This document shows, one piece after another, positions 32,596 to 41,623 of a DNA stretch of 64,000 nucleotides. The stretch is taken from positions 1-64,000 of the forward strand of contig NZ_DASYTH010000474.1 in NCBI RefSeq assembly GCF_036002505.1, given 5' to 3'. Made by a program: the position numbers and the translations under genes. The stretch is from DASYTH01 sp036002505. GTDB taxonomy: Bacteria > Actinomycetota > Actinomycetes > Mycobacteriales > Pseudonocardiaceae. The notes beneath the pieces were generated by a model. The model saw only the letters and a list, made by a program, of their open reading frames with translations. It had not been told where the DNA came from and ran no database searches. How positions within the stretch are numbered: position 1 is the stretch's first letter; the number at the start of each line of letters is the position of its first letter.

Positions 32596-32987
32596 GGCCT
32601 TGTCCTTTCTGGACTCGTCGGTGGTTCGTCGAGCAGCCGGAGCACGGGCCAGCCGGTGGCGGTGGCCTGCCGGGCGACCTCGGCGGCCAGGGCGGTCGCG
32701 GCACCGACGCCGGCCAGCAGCAGCCGGTGCGGGTCGGCGCCGAGCTCGGCGGCGTGGTCGGCCGCCCACTCCACGACGGCGGTGGCGTCGTCGAGGCCGG
32801 TGACCGGCGCGGCGAGCACGACGAGGCCGGCGCGCGTGCACAACGCGCGGCAGAGCGGGTCGACCTCGTCGACGTTGCCGTCCAGCAGAACCAGCAGCGC
32901 GCGGTCCGGCGTGGACGGTTGGTGGACGCGGCCGCGCAGGGTGCCCGTGCGGCCACGGAGGTGCACGTCGGCGACCCGGATGCTCAT
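32592..32987 (-). CDS. Alpha/beta-hydrolase-like protein, short, nucleophile motif lost
   Basis: A 131-residue protein resembling the central part of an alpha/beta hydrolase. LRGRVHQPSTPDRALLVLLD is the early strand region, and LLLAGVGAATALAAEVARQA is where the nucleophile elbow G-x-S-x-G would be; it reads G-V-G-A-A, with no Ser. The C-terminal catalytic His region is absent. It is therefore a non-catalytic relative or a shortened gene. ATG 32987 begins the conserved part. It is divergent from the LysR-hydrolase fusion gene and ends over the YCII remnant. Confidence 0.5.
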   Translation of the reverse strand: MSIRVADVHLRGRTGTLRGRVHQPSTPDRALLVLLDGNVDEVDPLCRALCTRAGLVVLAAPVTGLDDATAVVEWAADHAAELGADPHRLLLAGVGAATALAAEVARQATATGWPVLRLLDEPPTSPERTRP

Positions 32988-33097
32988 GGTGGTGACGCTC
33001 GCACCCGGTCCGTGCCGAAGGGAAAGGCCGAGTGCGTATGGCCGTGGTGCGCGGCCGGCATGACCGCGGCGCACCGGGTTGGGCCAGAATCGGCGGC

Positions 33098-34327
33098 ATG
33101 GACGAGGGGATGGGGAAGGTGCTGGCACTGCCGCAGGCGCCGGACGCGATCGAGCTGCGGCACCTGCGGGCGTTCGTGGCGGTGGCCGACGAGCTCAACT
33201 TCGGGCGGGCCGCGGCCCGGCTCTACCTGTCCCAACCGGCGCTGAGCCGGCAGATCCGCGCGCTGGAGCGGCTGGTCGGCTGCGCACTGCTGCGCCGGTC
33301 AACGCACCGGGTCGAGCTGACGCTGGCCGGCGAGGCGCTGCTGGACCGCACCCGGAAACTGCTCAGCGGCGTGGACGAGGCGATCTCGGCGACCCGCTCG
33401 GTGGGCGGCGAGCTGGCCGGCCGGATGGCCCGGATGTGGGAGCCGTTCGCCGAGTTCGCCGCCGCCGATGAGGACCTGCAGAACCTGCGCACCGCCACCG
33501 AGGACATGCACGGCCAGTTCCCGCAACTCGACGACGTGGACGTGCGCCCGGTCAACGCCGGCGGGGTCCCGTCGCTGCTGCTCACACCGCAGCCGGAACG
33601 CCCGCTCGGGCTGCTCTACCTGCACGGCGGCGGCTATGTCACCGGTTCCGCGTTCGGCTACCGGCACCTGGCCGGCGCGCTCGCGGCCGCCGCCTCCGCC
33701 GCGACCCTGCTGCCCGAGTACCGCCTCGCCCCCGAGCACCCGTTCCCGGCCGCGCTCGAGGACGTGCTGCGCGCCTACGTCTGGCTGCTCGACGGCGGCA
33801 CCGACCCGGCGACGCTGGCCGTGGCCGGCGACTCCGCGGCCGGCGGGCTGGTGCTCTCCCTGCTGCTCAGCCTGAAGCAGCAGGACCTGCCGCAACCGGG
33901 GTGCGCGCTGCTGCTGTGCCCGTGGGTCGACCTCACCTGCGAGTTGCTCGGCAAGGCCAAACCCGATCAGGTCGTGGTGACGCCCGAGCAGGGCCGCCAC
34001 TTCGCCGGGCTCTACCTCAACGGCCACCCCGCCGACGACCCGCTGGTCAGCCCCCTGACCGCGGACCTCACCGGCCTGCCGCCCCTGCTCGTCCAGGCCG
34101 CCACCGGCGACACCACCCTCGAGGAGGCCCACCAGCTCGTCGACCGCGCCCGCGCCCACGGCGTCGAGGCCCGCATCGAGCTCTACCCCGTTCCCACCCA
34201 CGACTTCCACGTCTTCTGGTCCTTCCTCCCCGAAGCCCGCGAAGCCCTTCACCAGGCCGGCAAATTCGCCCAGGACACCACCCGCACCGACGACCGGCGC
34301 ACCTCGCGCACCGGCGGTGACCCCTGA
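33098..34327 (+). CDS. LysR-type HTH domain fused to an alpha/beta-hydrolase (HSL-family esterase)
   Basis: A 409-residue fusion. Residues about 15-80 are a LysR helix-turn-helix: ELRHLRAFVAVADELNFGRA, then AARLYLSQPALSRQIRALER. In place of the LysR ligand domain, residues about 165-400 are a hormone-sensitive-lipase-type hydrolase. The oxyanion motif is YLHGGGYVTG, the nucleophile elbow GDSAAGG, the Asp position is in the DDPLVSPL stretch and the His is in HDFHVFW. An esterase that binds DNA, or a regulator whose sensor is an esterase, is implied. ATG 33098 has a weak ribosome-binding site; ATG 33110 is possible. Confidence 0.8.
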   Translation: MDEGMGKVLALPQAPDAIELRHLRAFVAVADELNFGRAAARLYLSQPALSRQIRALERLVGCALLRRSTHRVELTLAGEALLDRTRKLLSGVDEAISATRSVGGELAGRMARMWEPFAEFAAADEDLQNLRTATEDMHGQFPQLDDVDVRPVNAGGVPSLLLTPQPERPLGLLYLHGGGYVTGSAFGYRHLAGALAAAASAATLLPEYRLAPEHPFPAALEDVLRAYVWLLDGGTDPATLAVAGDSAAGGLVLSLLLSLKQQDLPQPGCALLLCPWVDLTCELLGKAKPDQVVVTPEQGRHFAGLYLNGHPADDPLVSPLTADLTGLPPLLVQAATGDTTLEEAHQLVDRARAHGVEARIELYPVPTHDFHVFWSFLPEAREALHQAGKFAQDTTRTDDRRTSRTGGDP

Positions 34328-34339
34328 CACCGGCCATAC

Positions 34340-37090
34340 CTACGCCGGCGGCGGTTCAATATCACACTCAACCCATTGTTTCCGCTCGCCTGAAACGTTT
34401 GCCGCACACGCCAACGTATCCGGATGGCTGTCGCCCCGAACCCGCATGGACCTGCCGAGAACAGATCTGAACTCCACCGTCGCCTCGTCATTCTGACCTA
34501 GCATTGCCAGATCCACGGCAAGGTTGTGCTCAGCACACAACGTATACGGGTGCTCTTCCCCAAGAACACGCCGCAACTTCCCCGCCGCTTCCTTATCCTG
34601 CCGCTGCGCCCCATGCACGTCCCCCAGCGCACGAAGAACCGAAGCCCAGTTGACCGCAACGGCAAGCGTCATGGGATGTTCCTCCCCGAAAAGCTCGGCG
34701 CATCCACCAAACAGTTTTGGCGCCTCCACCGCCGCCGTCCCCAGGTCCCGTACCGCCAGCCGCGCATTAACCAGTGAGATCCCGGCCGCCAACGTATGCT
34801 CGTGCCGCGCTCCGAACCAGGTGTTGAGATCTTCGCGGTTCTGCTCGGCAAGCTGGGCCGCGTCCCACGCATCGCCCAGCTTCCGCAATGCCATCACCTC
34901 GGTCCGGACCGCCAGCAGCACGCCGTGATGGTTCTCGCCGACCACGGTCCGGTAAGCGGGTAGGACTGCCCGGACCTCGTTCCGTGCATCGGCGTATCGG
35001 CCCAGCCCGAACAGGTCGCGAGCGAGATTGCTCCTGGCGAACAGGGTGCGTGGATCTTGCGCACCGCGGATGGCCGTTCGCCACCGGACGATTTCCTTGT
35101 CTATGTCGTATGCCTCGTCGAATCGACCAAGCAGCCGGTAGCTCACCGCGATGTTGCTGTGGATCGTCCGAATACGGTCCTCGTCATCATCGTCGTTTCG
35201 TAGTCGCCGAAGGCTGGCCTTGTCAACGGTCAGCGCCCGGCCGTACTCGCCGGAGATTCTCAGATCGGCGGCCCGGTTCTTTTCCAGGTCGGCAATGTAC
35301 TCTTGCTGCGGCCCGAACTCGGGATGACTGTCCAGGTACTCGAGCGCATCCAGGGTCACCTGCTTCGCGGCCGCGTAGTCTCCCAGCATCCGCAGTACAT
35401 TGCCCAGGTGGTGCCGCACCAGAACGTAGAAATGGTGATCGGCGTCGGACGACCCGCCACTCGGGCTCGCGGAGACCAACCTTTCCCCGAGTGCCCTGCT
35501 CTCCTGGTAGTGACCGATCCGGAACAGGTACCGAACCTGGTCGAGCGCGACCCGGCGGACCTCGAACTCCGTGGCGGTGGCCAGATCCGCGGCGATGACA
35601 TGCGGGCTCACCTCGGCATAGTGACCCCAGAACCGGGAGTCGTCCGGCTCACCAGGATTCGCGGCGGCGAGAATCGCCTGGATGTTCGCGCGGCCTCGGG
35701 CCAGCCGTATCTCGCCGAGCCAGTCTTTCAGGACCCGCTGGAAGACGCGATGGACCTGGATACGAACCGGATCCCCGTCGATCACCGCGACCAGACCGTG
35801 CCGGCGTAGGTCCTTCACCGCCGAGTTCAAGGTCGGAGCGTGTCGCACCACCTCGCGCAGCGGCGACGTCACCGTGCCCTGGCGGCCGCTGCGCAGCAGG
35901 GCCAGCGACAAGGGCTCGGCACCCACCCAAGCGAACAGCTCCAGGAGCTGAGCCGCGGCCGGGGCGCTGTCCGCGAGTTGGGTGAACGCGACGTTGAGAA
36001 ATCCCGGCACGGTCGCCGGGTAGCTCCTCGCCTTGCCGCGCGGGTCGGACAGAACAGCCTGCAGCTGCTGGTCGAGATCGTCAAGAAAGGCACCGACCGG
36101 GACACCGGTGGCCAGATGCAGCGCGACCTGATCCACCGCCAGCGGCAGATCGCCTAACTTCTCGGCGACCAGCTCCGCGTCGGCGGCACCGAGGTGGGCA
36201 CGGTCCCGCAACAGCCGAACGCTTTCCTCGCGCCGGAATACGCCGACCTCCAGATGTGAGCCGTGGTAGGTCCAGTCCGGGTCGCGCGACGTGATCAGGA
36301 CGCGGCCGGGCCCGAGGGTGGTCAGCGGCGGCAGCCGGCTCGGCCTCCCCGCGTTGTCGAACACCAGGAGAAACCGCCGCTCGCCACGGGCCAGCGCGTC
36401 CAGGACCTGCGCCGGCGGGTGCTGCATGGCCTCGCTGCGAGGTAGGTGCAACCGGGTTCCCAACTCGGCCAGTGAGGCGCGCAGTTGCGACGGATGCTCG
36501 GCCGGGATCCACCAGACGAACTCGTACTGGTCCTGAAACCGGTGGAGGTACTCGATCGCGAGCTGGGTTTTCCCCACCCCACCGATCCCGTTGAGGGTGA
36601 CCACTTGCGCGCCCGTTCGCAGAATCTCGTGAACCGTCTGGATCAGGTGCTCCCGGCCGACGAAACGGATATTGCGCGCCGGCACGTCGCCGACGAGGTC
36701 CGCGGCCGGCGCCGGAGGTTCGACCAAAGCGTGCGGCGGGGCAGCCACGGCCGGGGACGGAGCACCCGGCGTGCCGGAAAAGGCGGGCAACCAGAGTTCG
36801 TGGAATCGTTTGACCTCGGATTCGACGTCCGGGCGATGAATCGCGAGCGCAGCGAGTTGACGGACGACGCATTCGAGCTTGATCCACCCCGGCACCGCCT
36901 CACCGCGGAGCATCTGCCCGACGGTCTCGTGGCTCACCGTGTCCGGCAGATCGTTTCGCTGCCGAATCGCCGTACTGATCATGCGCATGCTCGGCATGCC
37001 GGCGGCCCGGTAGAGGTCGTGCAGTGCCAGCACCAGATCACGGGTTGGACCGGGCGGCAGGTCAGCCGGTCTCGGGACACCCTGCGCCAT
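34340..37090 (-). CDS. STAND-type NB-ARC ATPase with helix-turn-helix and TPR repeats
   Basis: A 916-residue signal-transduction ATPase. Residues about 15-100 form an XRE-like helix-turn-helix (STAIRQRNDLPDTVSHETVG). Residues about 140-430 form an NB-ARC domain with P-loop LNGIGGVGKTQLA, Walker B FLLVFDNAG and the sensor VLITSRD. Residues about 520-890 hold TPR repeats whose units carry GEEHPMTLA, GEEHPYTLC and SHPDTLA, the FxsT/Kinesin-light-chain style. Such proteins oligomerise on ATP binding and act in conflict or developmental signalling. It lies divergent from the cyclase-like gene and shares its promoter region. ATG 37090 is preceded by phased GTCAG repeats. Confidence 0.88.
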   Translation of the reverse strand: MAQGVPRPADLPPGPTRDLVLALHDLYRAAGMPSMRMISTAIRQRNDLPDTVSHETVGQMLRGEAVPGWIKLECVVRQLAALAIHRPDVESEVKRFHELWLPAFSGTPGAPSPAVAAPPHALVEPPAPAADLVGDVPARNIRFVGREHLIQTVHEILRTGAQVVTLNGIGGVGKTQLAIEYLHRFQDQYEFVWWIPAEHPSQLRASLAELGTRLHLPRSEAMQHPPAQVLDALARGERRFLLVFDNAGRPSRLPPLTTLGPGRVLITSRDPDWTYHGSHLEVGVFRREESVRLLRDRAHLGAADAELVAEKLGDLPLAVDQVALHLATGVPVGAFLDDLDQQLQAVLSDPRGKARSYPATVPGFLNVAFTQLADSAPAAAQLLELFAWVGAEPLSLALLRSGRQGTVTSPLREVVRHAPTLNSAVKDLRRHGLVAVIDGDPVRIQVHRVFQRVLKDWLGEIRLARGRANIQAILAAANPGEPDDSRFWGHYAEVSPHVIAADLATATEFEVRRVALDQVRYLFRIGHYQESRALGERLVSASPSGGSSDADHHFYVLVRHHLGNVLRMLGDYAAAKQVTLDALEYLDSHPEFGPQQEYIADLEKNRAADLRISGEYGRALTVDKASLRRLRNDDDDEDRIRTIHSNIAVSYRLLGRFDEAYDIDKEIVRWRTAIRGAQDPRTLFARSNLARDLFGLGRYADARNEVRAVLPAYRTVVGENHHGVLLAVRTEVMALRKLGDAWDAAQLAEQNREDLNTWFGARHEHTLAAGISLVNARLAVRDLGTAAVEAPKLFGGCAELFGEEHPMTLAVAVNWASVLRALGDVHGAQRQDKEAAGKLRRVLGEEHPYTLCAEHNLAVDLAMLGQNDEATVEFRSVLGRSMRVRGDSHPDTLACAANVSGERKQWVECDIEPPPA

Positions 37091-37116
37091 TCGTCACGCC
37101 CCTGATCCCGCGGCAC

Positions 37117-37168
37117 GTCAGACGTTGTCAGATTGTGTCAGGTCAATCATGTCCCAACAACGCCTGAC
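37117..37168. promoter_or_regulatory. Phased GTCAG repeats between the NB-ARC and cyclase-like genes
   Basis: GTCAG occurs at 37117-37121, 37127-37131 and 37137-37141, exactly one helical turn (10 bp) apart, and CTGAC in the opposite orientation at 37164-37168. They lie 27-78 bp upstream of the NB-ARC start codon. Phased half-sites suggest cooperative binding of a regulator, possibly the helix-turn-helix part of the NB-ARC protein itself. Confidence 0.55.
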
Positions 37169-37245
37169 AAGAAGTTACGTCAACTAATGTCCGGTACAGT
37201 CCATAGTTGATCCGCTTGGTTCATGGCTGGATAACAATTGACACC

Positions 37246-37848
37246 ATGGGCATCGACGGGGCGTTCGTGGAAAGCGGCGAGCTGCGGTACGGGCATGTCG
37301 TGGCCGTCGACATCGAGCGGTTCAGCAAGCTCACCGCCCGCGACCAGCGAGCGGCCCAAATGCTGCTCGCCCGGGCACTGACTCGGGCCGCCGCGGCGGC
37401 CGGCCTCGCCCGAGAGGGCTGGTACCGCCAGCCGACCGGCGACGGGGAACTGGCGGTGCTGCCGGCCGACACGGATGTCGCGTTGGTCGTCGCCAACTTC
37501 ACAGATCACCTCGTGCGGGCGTTGCGCCGGCTGCGGGCCGATACCCGGGCACACCCGAAGCTGCGGCTGCGCATGGCCATCCATCACGGACCGCTGGCCG
37601 GCGGGCTGTTCGGCCCGGTCGGCCCGGCGCTGGTGGTTACCTGCCGGCTGCTGGACTCCAGACCGGCCAGGGCGGCGCTGGCCGGCAACCCCGACTGCGA
37701 CCTGGTCTTGATCGTCTCGCGGCAGCTATACCAGGACGTCGTGGTCAGCGGGTTCCGCGGTTTGGTGTCGGATCGGTTCCAACCCATGCGAACCACGGTC
37801 AAGGGCACCACCTACGCGGGATACTTCTGCCTCGGTTCACCCAAGTAG
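37246..37848 (+). CDS. Class III nucleotidyl-cyclase-like protein
   Basis: A 200-residue protein spanning one cyclase-homology domain. RYGHVVAVDIERFSKLT carries the first metal-binding Asp (residue 22), and RQPTGDGELAVLP the second (Asp 66 in GDGE). RMAIHHGPLAG fits the following strand. The late motif that in true cyclases supplies Asn and Arg reads GPALVVTCRLLDSRP; the Arg is kept and the Asn is not, so activity or product may differ. Cyclase-homology proteins of this size occur beside STAND ATPases in actinomycete conflict systems. ATG 37246 fits; the frame extends to 37207. Confidence 0.7.
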   Translation: MGIDGAFVESGELRYGHVVAVDIERFSKLTARDQRAAQMLLARALTRAAAAAGLAREGWYRQPTGDGELAVLPADTDVALVVANFTDHLVRALRRLRADTRAHPKLRLRMAIHHGPLAGGLFGPVGPALVVTCRLLDSRPARAALAGNPDCDLVLIVSRQLYQDVVVSGFRGLVSDRFQPMRTTVKGTTYAGYFCLGSPK

Positions 37849-38365
37849 GTGATTGCGGCTCACCACTCCGAATGTCGGTGTTTCACGATCGTATCGGAGC
37901 CCGGCGCGTTCTTGAGCAATAACGTGAGAAATCAGGCGTGGGTTTCGATTGGGGAGAGCGTGCTGAACCCAAACCATCGCGGCCACCAGGCTGGGACCAG
38001 TACCGCCAGCCGCACGGAGACGGAGAACTGGCCACCCTGCCGTCGACACCGATGTCGCCCGGATGGCCGTGAGCTTCCCTCCGCATGGCCATCCACCCTG
38101 GGCCGCTGAGCGGCGGGGGGCGGTTCCACGGGTTGGTGTCGGAACGATTCCGACCTACGCGAACAGCCATCAAGGCGGCACCGATGCGGGATACTTGTGC
38201 CTCGGTTCACCCAAGTGGGCGGCTGTGCCTCACCCATCCTCCACCGAGGCTCGCGTGAGGTTCAGGCGCTGTCGATTCGAATGACAGGGGGACTGCTCGG
38301 GCGGCAGGTAACGCCTTCGAGCTGATGAGCGACCCGCCCACTGCGTCGGGTAGGCTGCGCCGCCG
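37849..38365. other. Gene-free stretch containing a decayed copy of the cyclase-like gene
   Basis: No intact gene is present in these 517 bp. Bases about 37980-38218 are a degenerate copy of the preceding gene, listed separately. The remainder presumably holds the promoter of the NB-ARC/TPR gene at 38366; I see no convincing hexamers. Confidence 0.6.
37980..38218 (+). pseudogene. Decayed tandem copy of the cyclase-like gene
   Basis: Segments of the 37246-37848 gene recur in order with deletions and frame changes: TACCGCCAGCCG followed by GGAGACGGAGAACTGG (the GDGEL region), CGCATGGCCATCCA, GGTTGGTGTCGGA, and finally GCGGGATACTTGTGCCTCGG with TTCACCCAAG. The last matches the 3' end of the intact gene at all but one base. 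The stop TAG has become TGG. About 350 bp of the original is missing. This is a tandem duplication that has been lost by deletion. Confidence 0.75.
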
Positions 38366-41300
38366 TTGAGCGAGGTGAGAACGTTGACGAGCGAAGCGAG
38401 CCGTCGGGAGCCGTCAACGGCTCCCCGGCGCGGACTGTCCATCAAGGACAAATCACGGCTGATGGATGCGGTCAATGCGGTAATGGCCGATCCGAACCGG
38501 CGCCAGCGTGTAATCGAGCAGTTGCGCGAAGAATACGGCGCGGCATTCGACGAGGGACCGGCCGGTCACGACAACTGGACAATTGTCGACACCTGCATTG
38601 AGCTCGGCGTGGTTGCCGAACTGGTGACCGTCCTGAGGTTCGTCGGCGAGGAATCAGCGCAATGGCGTCGGCTCGACGCGCTCGTGCAGGAGTTGTTTCC
38701 CTCGGTCATCGACGACGAGCTCGACCAGTTGGTACGGGCGAACCTGGACAGCGTCCCCCGGGAGACGGCCAAGATCGCGATCCGGCATCATGCGTTCAGG
38801 TCGTACCGATCGCTCGCGCCGGAAGATCCCGGCACGGCGGTTGACGTCTACGAACGGCTTCGTACCCAAGCCGACCCGTTCCCGCTGCTGAGCTATCTCG
38901 AGGTCATCACCCACGACCTCGAGGACCGCTACGCGGTCGTGGAACTGCACCGCCTGATCGATGACTTGGCACTTCGGTCCGGCCTGACCAAGCGTGTACG
39001 CACGCTGTGCCGATCGCTCCAACCAGCTCAGCCCACCACGCCGGAGCAGCCGATCGGCGAGCACAGAGAAGGTCTTGATGACGATGACAGCGCTGGAGGC
39101 GACGTGAAGTCGCCAGACGTGAAGAGCGACCAGTCCGTACGCACCCAACCCGTCCCGCCCGACGTGTGGGGTGGGGTGCCGCCTCGGAACAGCAACTTCA
39201 CCGGGCGCGAGGACCTTCTCCAGCAACTCCGTGACACGCTGGCGCAGCACACTCAGTCCGCCCTCGTTCCGCAACCGCTGCACGGCCTGGGGGGCATCGG
39301 CAAGAGTCAGACCGCGGTGGAGTTCGCTTACCGGAACCAGTTCGACTACGAGCTGGTCTGGTGGGTGCAGGCGGACGACGAGCCATCGATCCGGCGTTCG
39401 CTGACCTCGCTCGCCCGGCGGCTCGGGCTGGCCGAAAGCACGGACGTCGACGAGAACGTCGACCGGGTGCTCGACGCCCTGCGGGTGGGCATTCCCCACC
39501 GGAACTGGCTGCTGATCTACGACAACGCCCCCGAACCGTCAGCGGTGCAGCGGTACCTGCCGAACGGTCCCGGGCAGGTGCTTGTGACCTCACGCAGCCG
39601 AAGCTGGTCCGGGGTGCCCACCGCCATCGAGATCGACGTCTTCACTCCCCAGGAGAGCGTCGCGCTGCTCCAGAAACGATGGTCGGGCCTGACCGAGGAA
39701 TGGGCGCTGACCCTGGCCGAGGAACTGGGGCACCTGCCCCTCGCGCTCGAGCAGGCGGTTTCGGTGCACGAGCAGACGGGGATGCCGCTGGCCGACTATC
39801 TGCGTGCGCTCGAAAGCAGCCCGCGGATCATCCTGGACGAGGGCATGCCGGCCAACTACCCGCGCACGGTGGCCGCCGCGCTCGAACTCGCCTACGACAG
39901 CGTCAAGGCGAGTTCCCCGGCTGCGGCGTACCTGCTGCAGTTGTGTGCCTTCATCAGCTCGCAGCCGATCGCGATCCCACTGCTGATCCGGGGGCGCAGT
40001 GCGCAGCCGAACAGCGAGCTGCAGGACGACATCCTGATGCGCCGCGCGATACGTGAGCTAGGGCGCTATGCTCTGGTGCAACTCGATCCCGGTCGCGACT
40101 TCATCCGGGTACACAGCCTGATCCGTGCCGTGCTGCGAGACAGCATTCCCACCGACGAGCGGGCCGCGGTCCAGCAGACCGCCCACGCCATGCTGGCCGC
40201 CGCCAACTCGGGAACGCCCGACGAGCCGGCAACGTGGCCCCGGCATGCCCAGATCGCTCCGCACGTGGTACCTGCCGGCATGATCCTGTCATTGGAGCGC
40301 GGTGTTCGGCAGGTCGTACTGGATCAGATCCGCTATCACTTCGCCATCGGCGATTACACCACCAGCGTCGACCTCGGCCAGGCCACGGTCGACTCGTGGC
40401 GGGCCAGTTGCGGGCCTGATGACGAATACACCCTGCTCGCAGCGCGGCACGTGGCCAACTCCATGCGCGTGCTCGGCAAGTACAAGGATGCCCGCGAACT
40501 CAATCAGGACACGCTGGACCGGTTGACCAGTTCCTTGGGCGCGGACCACGAGCACACCCTGCTCACGCGCCAGGACCTCGCGGCGAACCTGCGCGTGGCC
40601 GGAAGGTTCCATGAGGCGCTCGAGCTCGACCTGCACAACCTGGACCGGCATCGCGCTGTCCTCGGGGAACGGGATCCGGATACGCTCCGGGCGCTCAGTA
40701 ACCTGGCCCTGAACTACCGCATTCTCGGGGATTTCCGCAAGGCATTCGAGCTCGACGACGAGAACGTCGGCTTGCGGCGGGAGATCTATGGAGAAGACCA
40801 TACCCGAACGCTGTTCTCCTACGTTTGCCTGATCCGAGACCTCTACGCGCTGGGAAATTTCCAGCGCGGGCTGGCGCTCGCCCGCGAGAAGATACCCATC
40901 CACGAACAGAAACTACCCGCCAACCACGCCGACCTGCTGCTGGCCAAACGCAATCTGGCAATCCTGCTGCGAAAGGCCGGGCACAACAACGAGGCACTGC
41001 AGCAGTCGGTGGAGCTCTATGACGCTTGCCGGAGCAAGTTCGGCCGCCACCACGAACACACGCTGTCGGCCATGATGACCTTGAGCAACGCCCACCGGGT
41101 GACCGGTGACCTGGCCGCGGCGCTCAAGATCGGCCAGGAGGCGCTCACCTGGTACCGCGACGTGCTCGGTGAGGAGCACGCCTTCACCCTGGGTTGCCAG
41201 ATCAACGTCGCCATCGCGTTGCGGCTCCTCGACCGGAAACCCGAGGCGGACGCCCTCAACGACGAGGCCCTGGCCAAGCTGCTCGCCTTGCTCGGTGAGG

Positions 41301-41623
41301 ATCACCCGTACACCTTGTGCGCCACCAACACGAAGGCCAACAGTCTGGCCGCGGAAGGCCGGGTGGAGGAGGCCAGGGTGCTCGGCGAGCAGACCCTCGC
41401 CCGCTCGCGGGTGGTCCGCGGCGAGCATCACCCCATCACCTTGGGCTGCGCGATCAACCTCGCCTTCGACCTCGAGAAGGAAGGCAACCTGGTTGATGCC
41501 AACAGGCTGCGCAGGGACACCCTCGACCAGTTGGGTGTGCAGCTCGGTACCGATCATCCGGAGACGATGAACGCCGGGGTCTACCGCCGCATCGAGTCCG
41601 ATGTCGAGGTTCCGGCAATGTAG
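38366..41623 (+). CDS. fxsT: FxsT-like NB-ARC/TPR protein with N-terminal effector-associated domains
   Basis: A 1085-residue protein. Residues about 20-110 (SIKDKSRLMDAVNAVMADPN, then WTIVDTCIELGVVAELVTVL) and 110-215 look like two adaptor (effector-associated) helical domains. Residues about 255-560 are NB-ARC with P-loop LHGLGGIGKSQTA, Walker B WLLIYDNAP and QVLVTSRSRS. From about 660 on there are some ten TPR units, each with the GxDHEHTLL or GEDHPYTLC type. This fits the FxSxx-COOH-system TPR protein. The start is uncertain: TTG 38366 is the longest; TTG 38384 has a GAGGTGA site. The 3' end overlaps the convergent HExxH gene by 43 bp. Confidence 0.85.
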   Translation: MSEVRTLTSEASRREPSTAPRRGLSIKDKSRLMDAVNAVMADPNRRQRVIEQLREEYGAAFDEGPAGHDNWTIVDTCIELGVVAELVTVLRFVGEESAQWRRLDALVQELFPSVIDDELDQLVRANLDSVPRETAKIAIRHHAFRSYRSLAPEDPGTAVDVYERLRTQADPFPLLSYLEVITHDLEDRYAVVELHRLIDDLALRSGLTKRVRTLCRSLQPAQPTTPEQPIGEHREGLDDDDSAGGDVKSPDVKSDQSVRTQPVPPDVWGGVPPRNSNFTGREDLLQQLRDTLAQHTQSALVPQPLHGLGGIGKSQTAVEFAYRNQFDYELVWWVQADDEPSIRRSLTSLARRLGLAESTDVDENVDRVLDALRVGIPHRNWLLIYDNAPEPSAVQRYLPNGPGQVLVTSRSRSWSGVPTAIEIDVFTPQESVALLQKRWSGLTEEWALTLAEELGHLPLALEQAVSVHEQTGMPLADYLRALESSPRIILDEGMPANYPRTVAAALELAYDSVKASSPAAAYLLQLCAFISSQPIAIPLLIRGRSAQPNSELQDDILMRRAIRELGRYALVQLDPGRDFIRVHSLIRAVLRDSIPTDERAAVQQTAHAMLAAANSGTPDEPATWPRHAQIAPHVVPAGMILSLERGVRQVVLDQIRYHFAIGDYTTSVDLGQATVDSWRASCGPDDEYTLLAARHVANSMRVLGKYKDARELNQDTLDRLTSSLGADHEHTLLTRQDLAANLRVAGRFHEALELDLHNLDRHRAVLGERDPDTLRALSNLALNYRILGDFRKAFELDDENVGLRREIYGEDHTRTLFSYVCLIRDLYALGNFQRGLALAREKIPIHEQKLPANHADLLLAKRNLAILLRKAGHNNEALQQSVELYDACRSKFGRHHEHTLSAMMTLSNAHRVTGDLAAALKIGQEALTWYRDVLGEEHAFTLGCQINVAIALRLLDRKPEADALNDEALAKLLALLGEDHPYTLCATNTKANSLAAEGRVEEARVLGEQTLARSRVVRGEHHPITLGCAINLAFDLEKEGNLVDANRLRRDTLDQLGVQLGTDHPETMNAGVYRRIESDVEVPAM

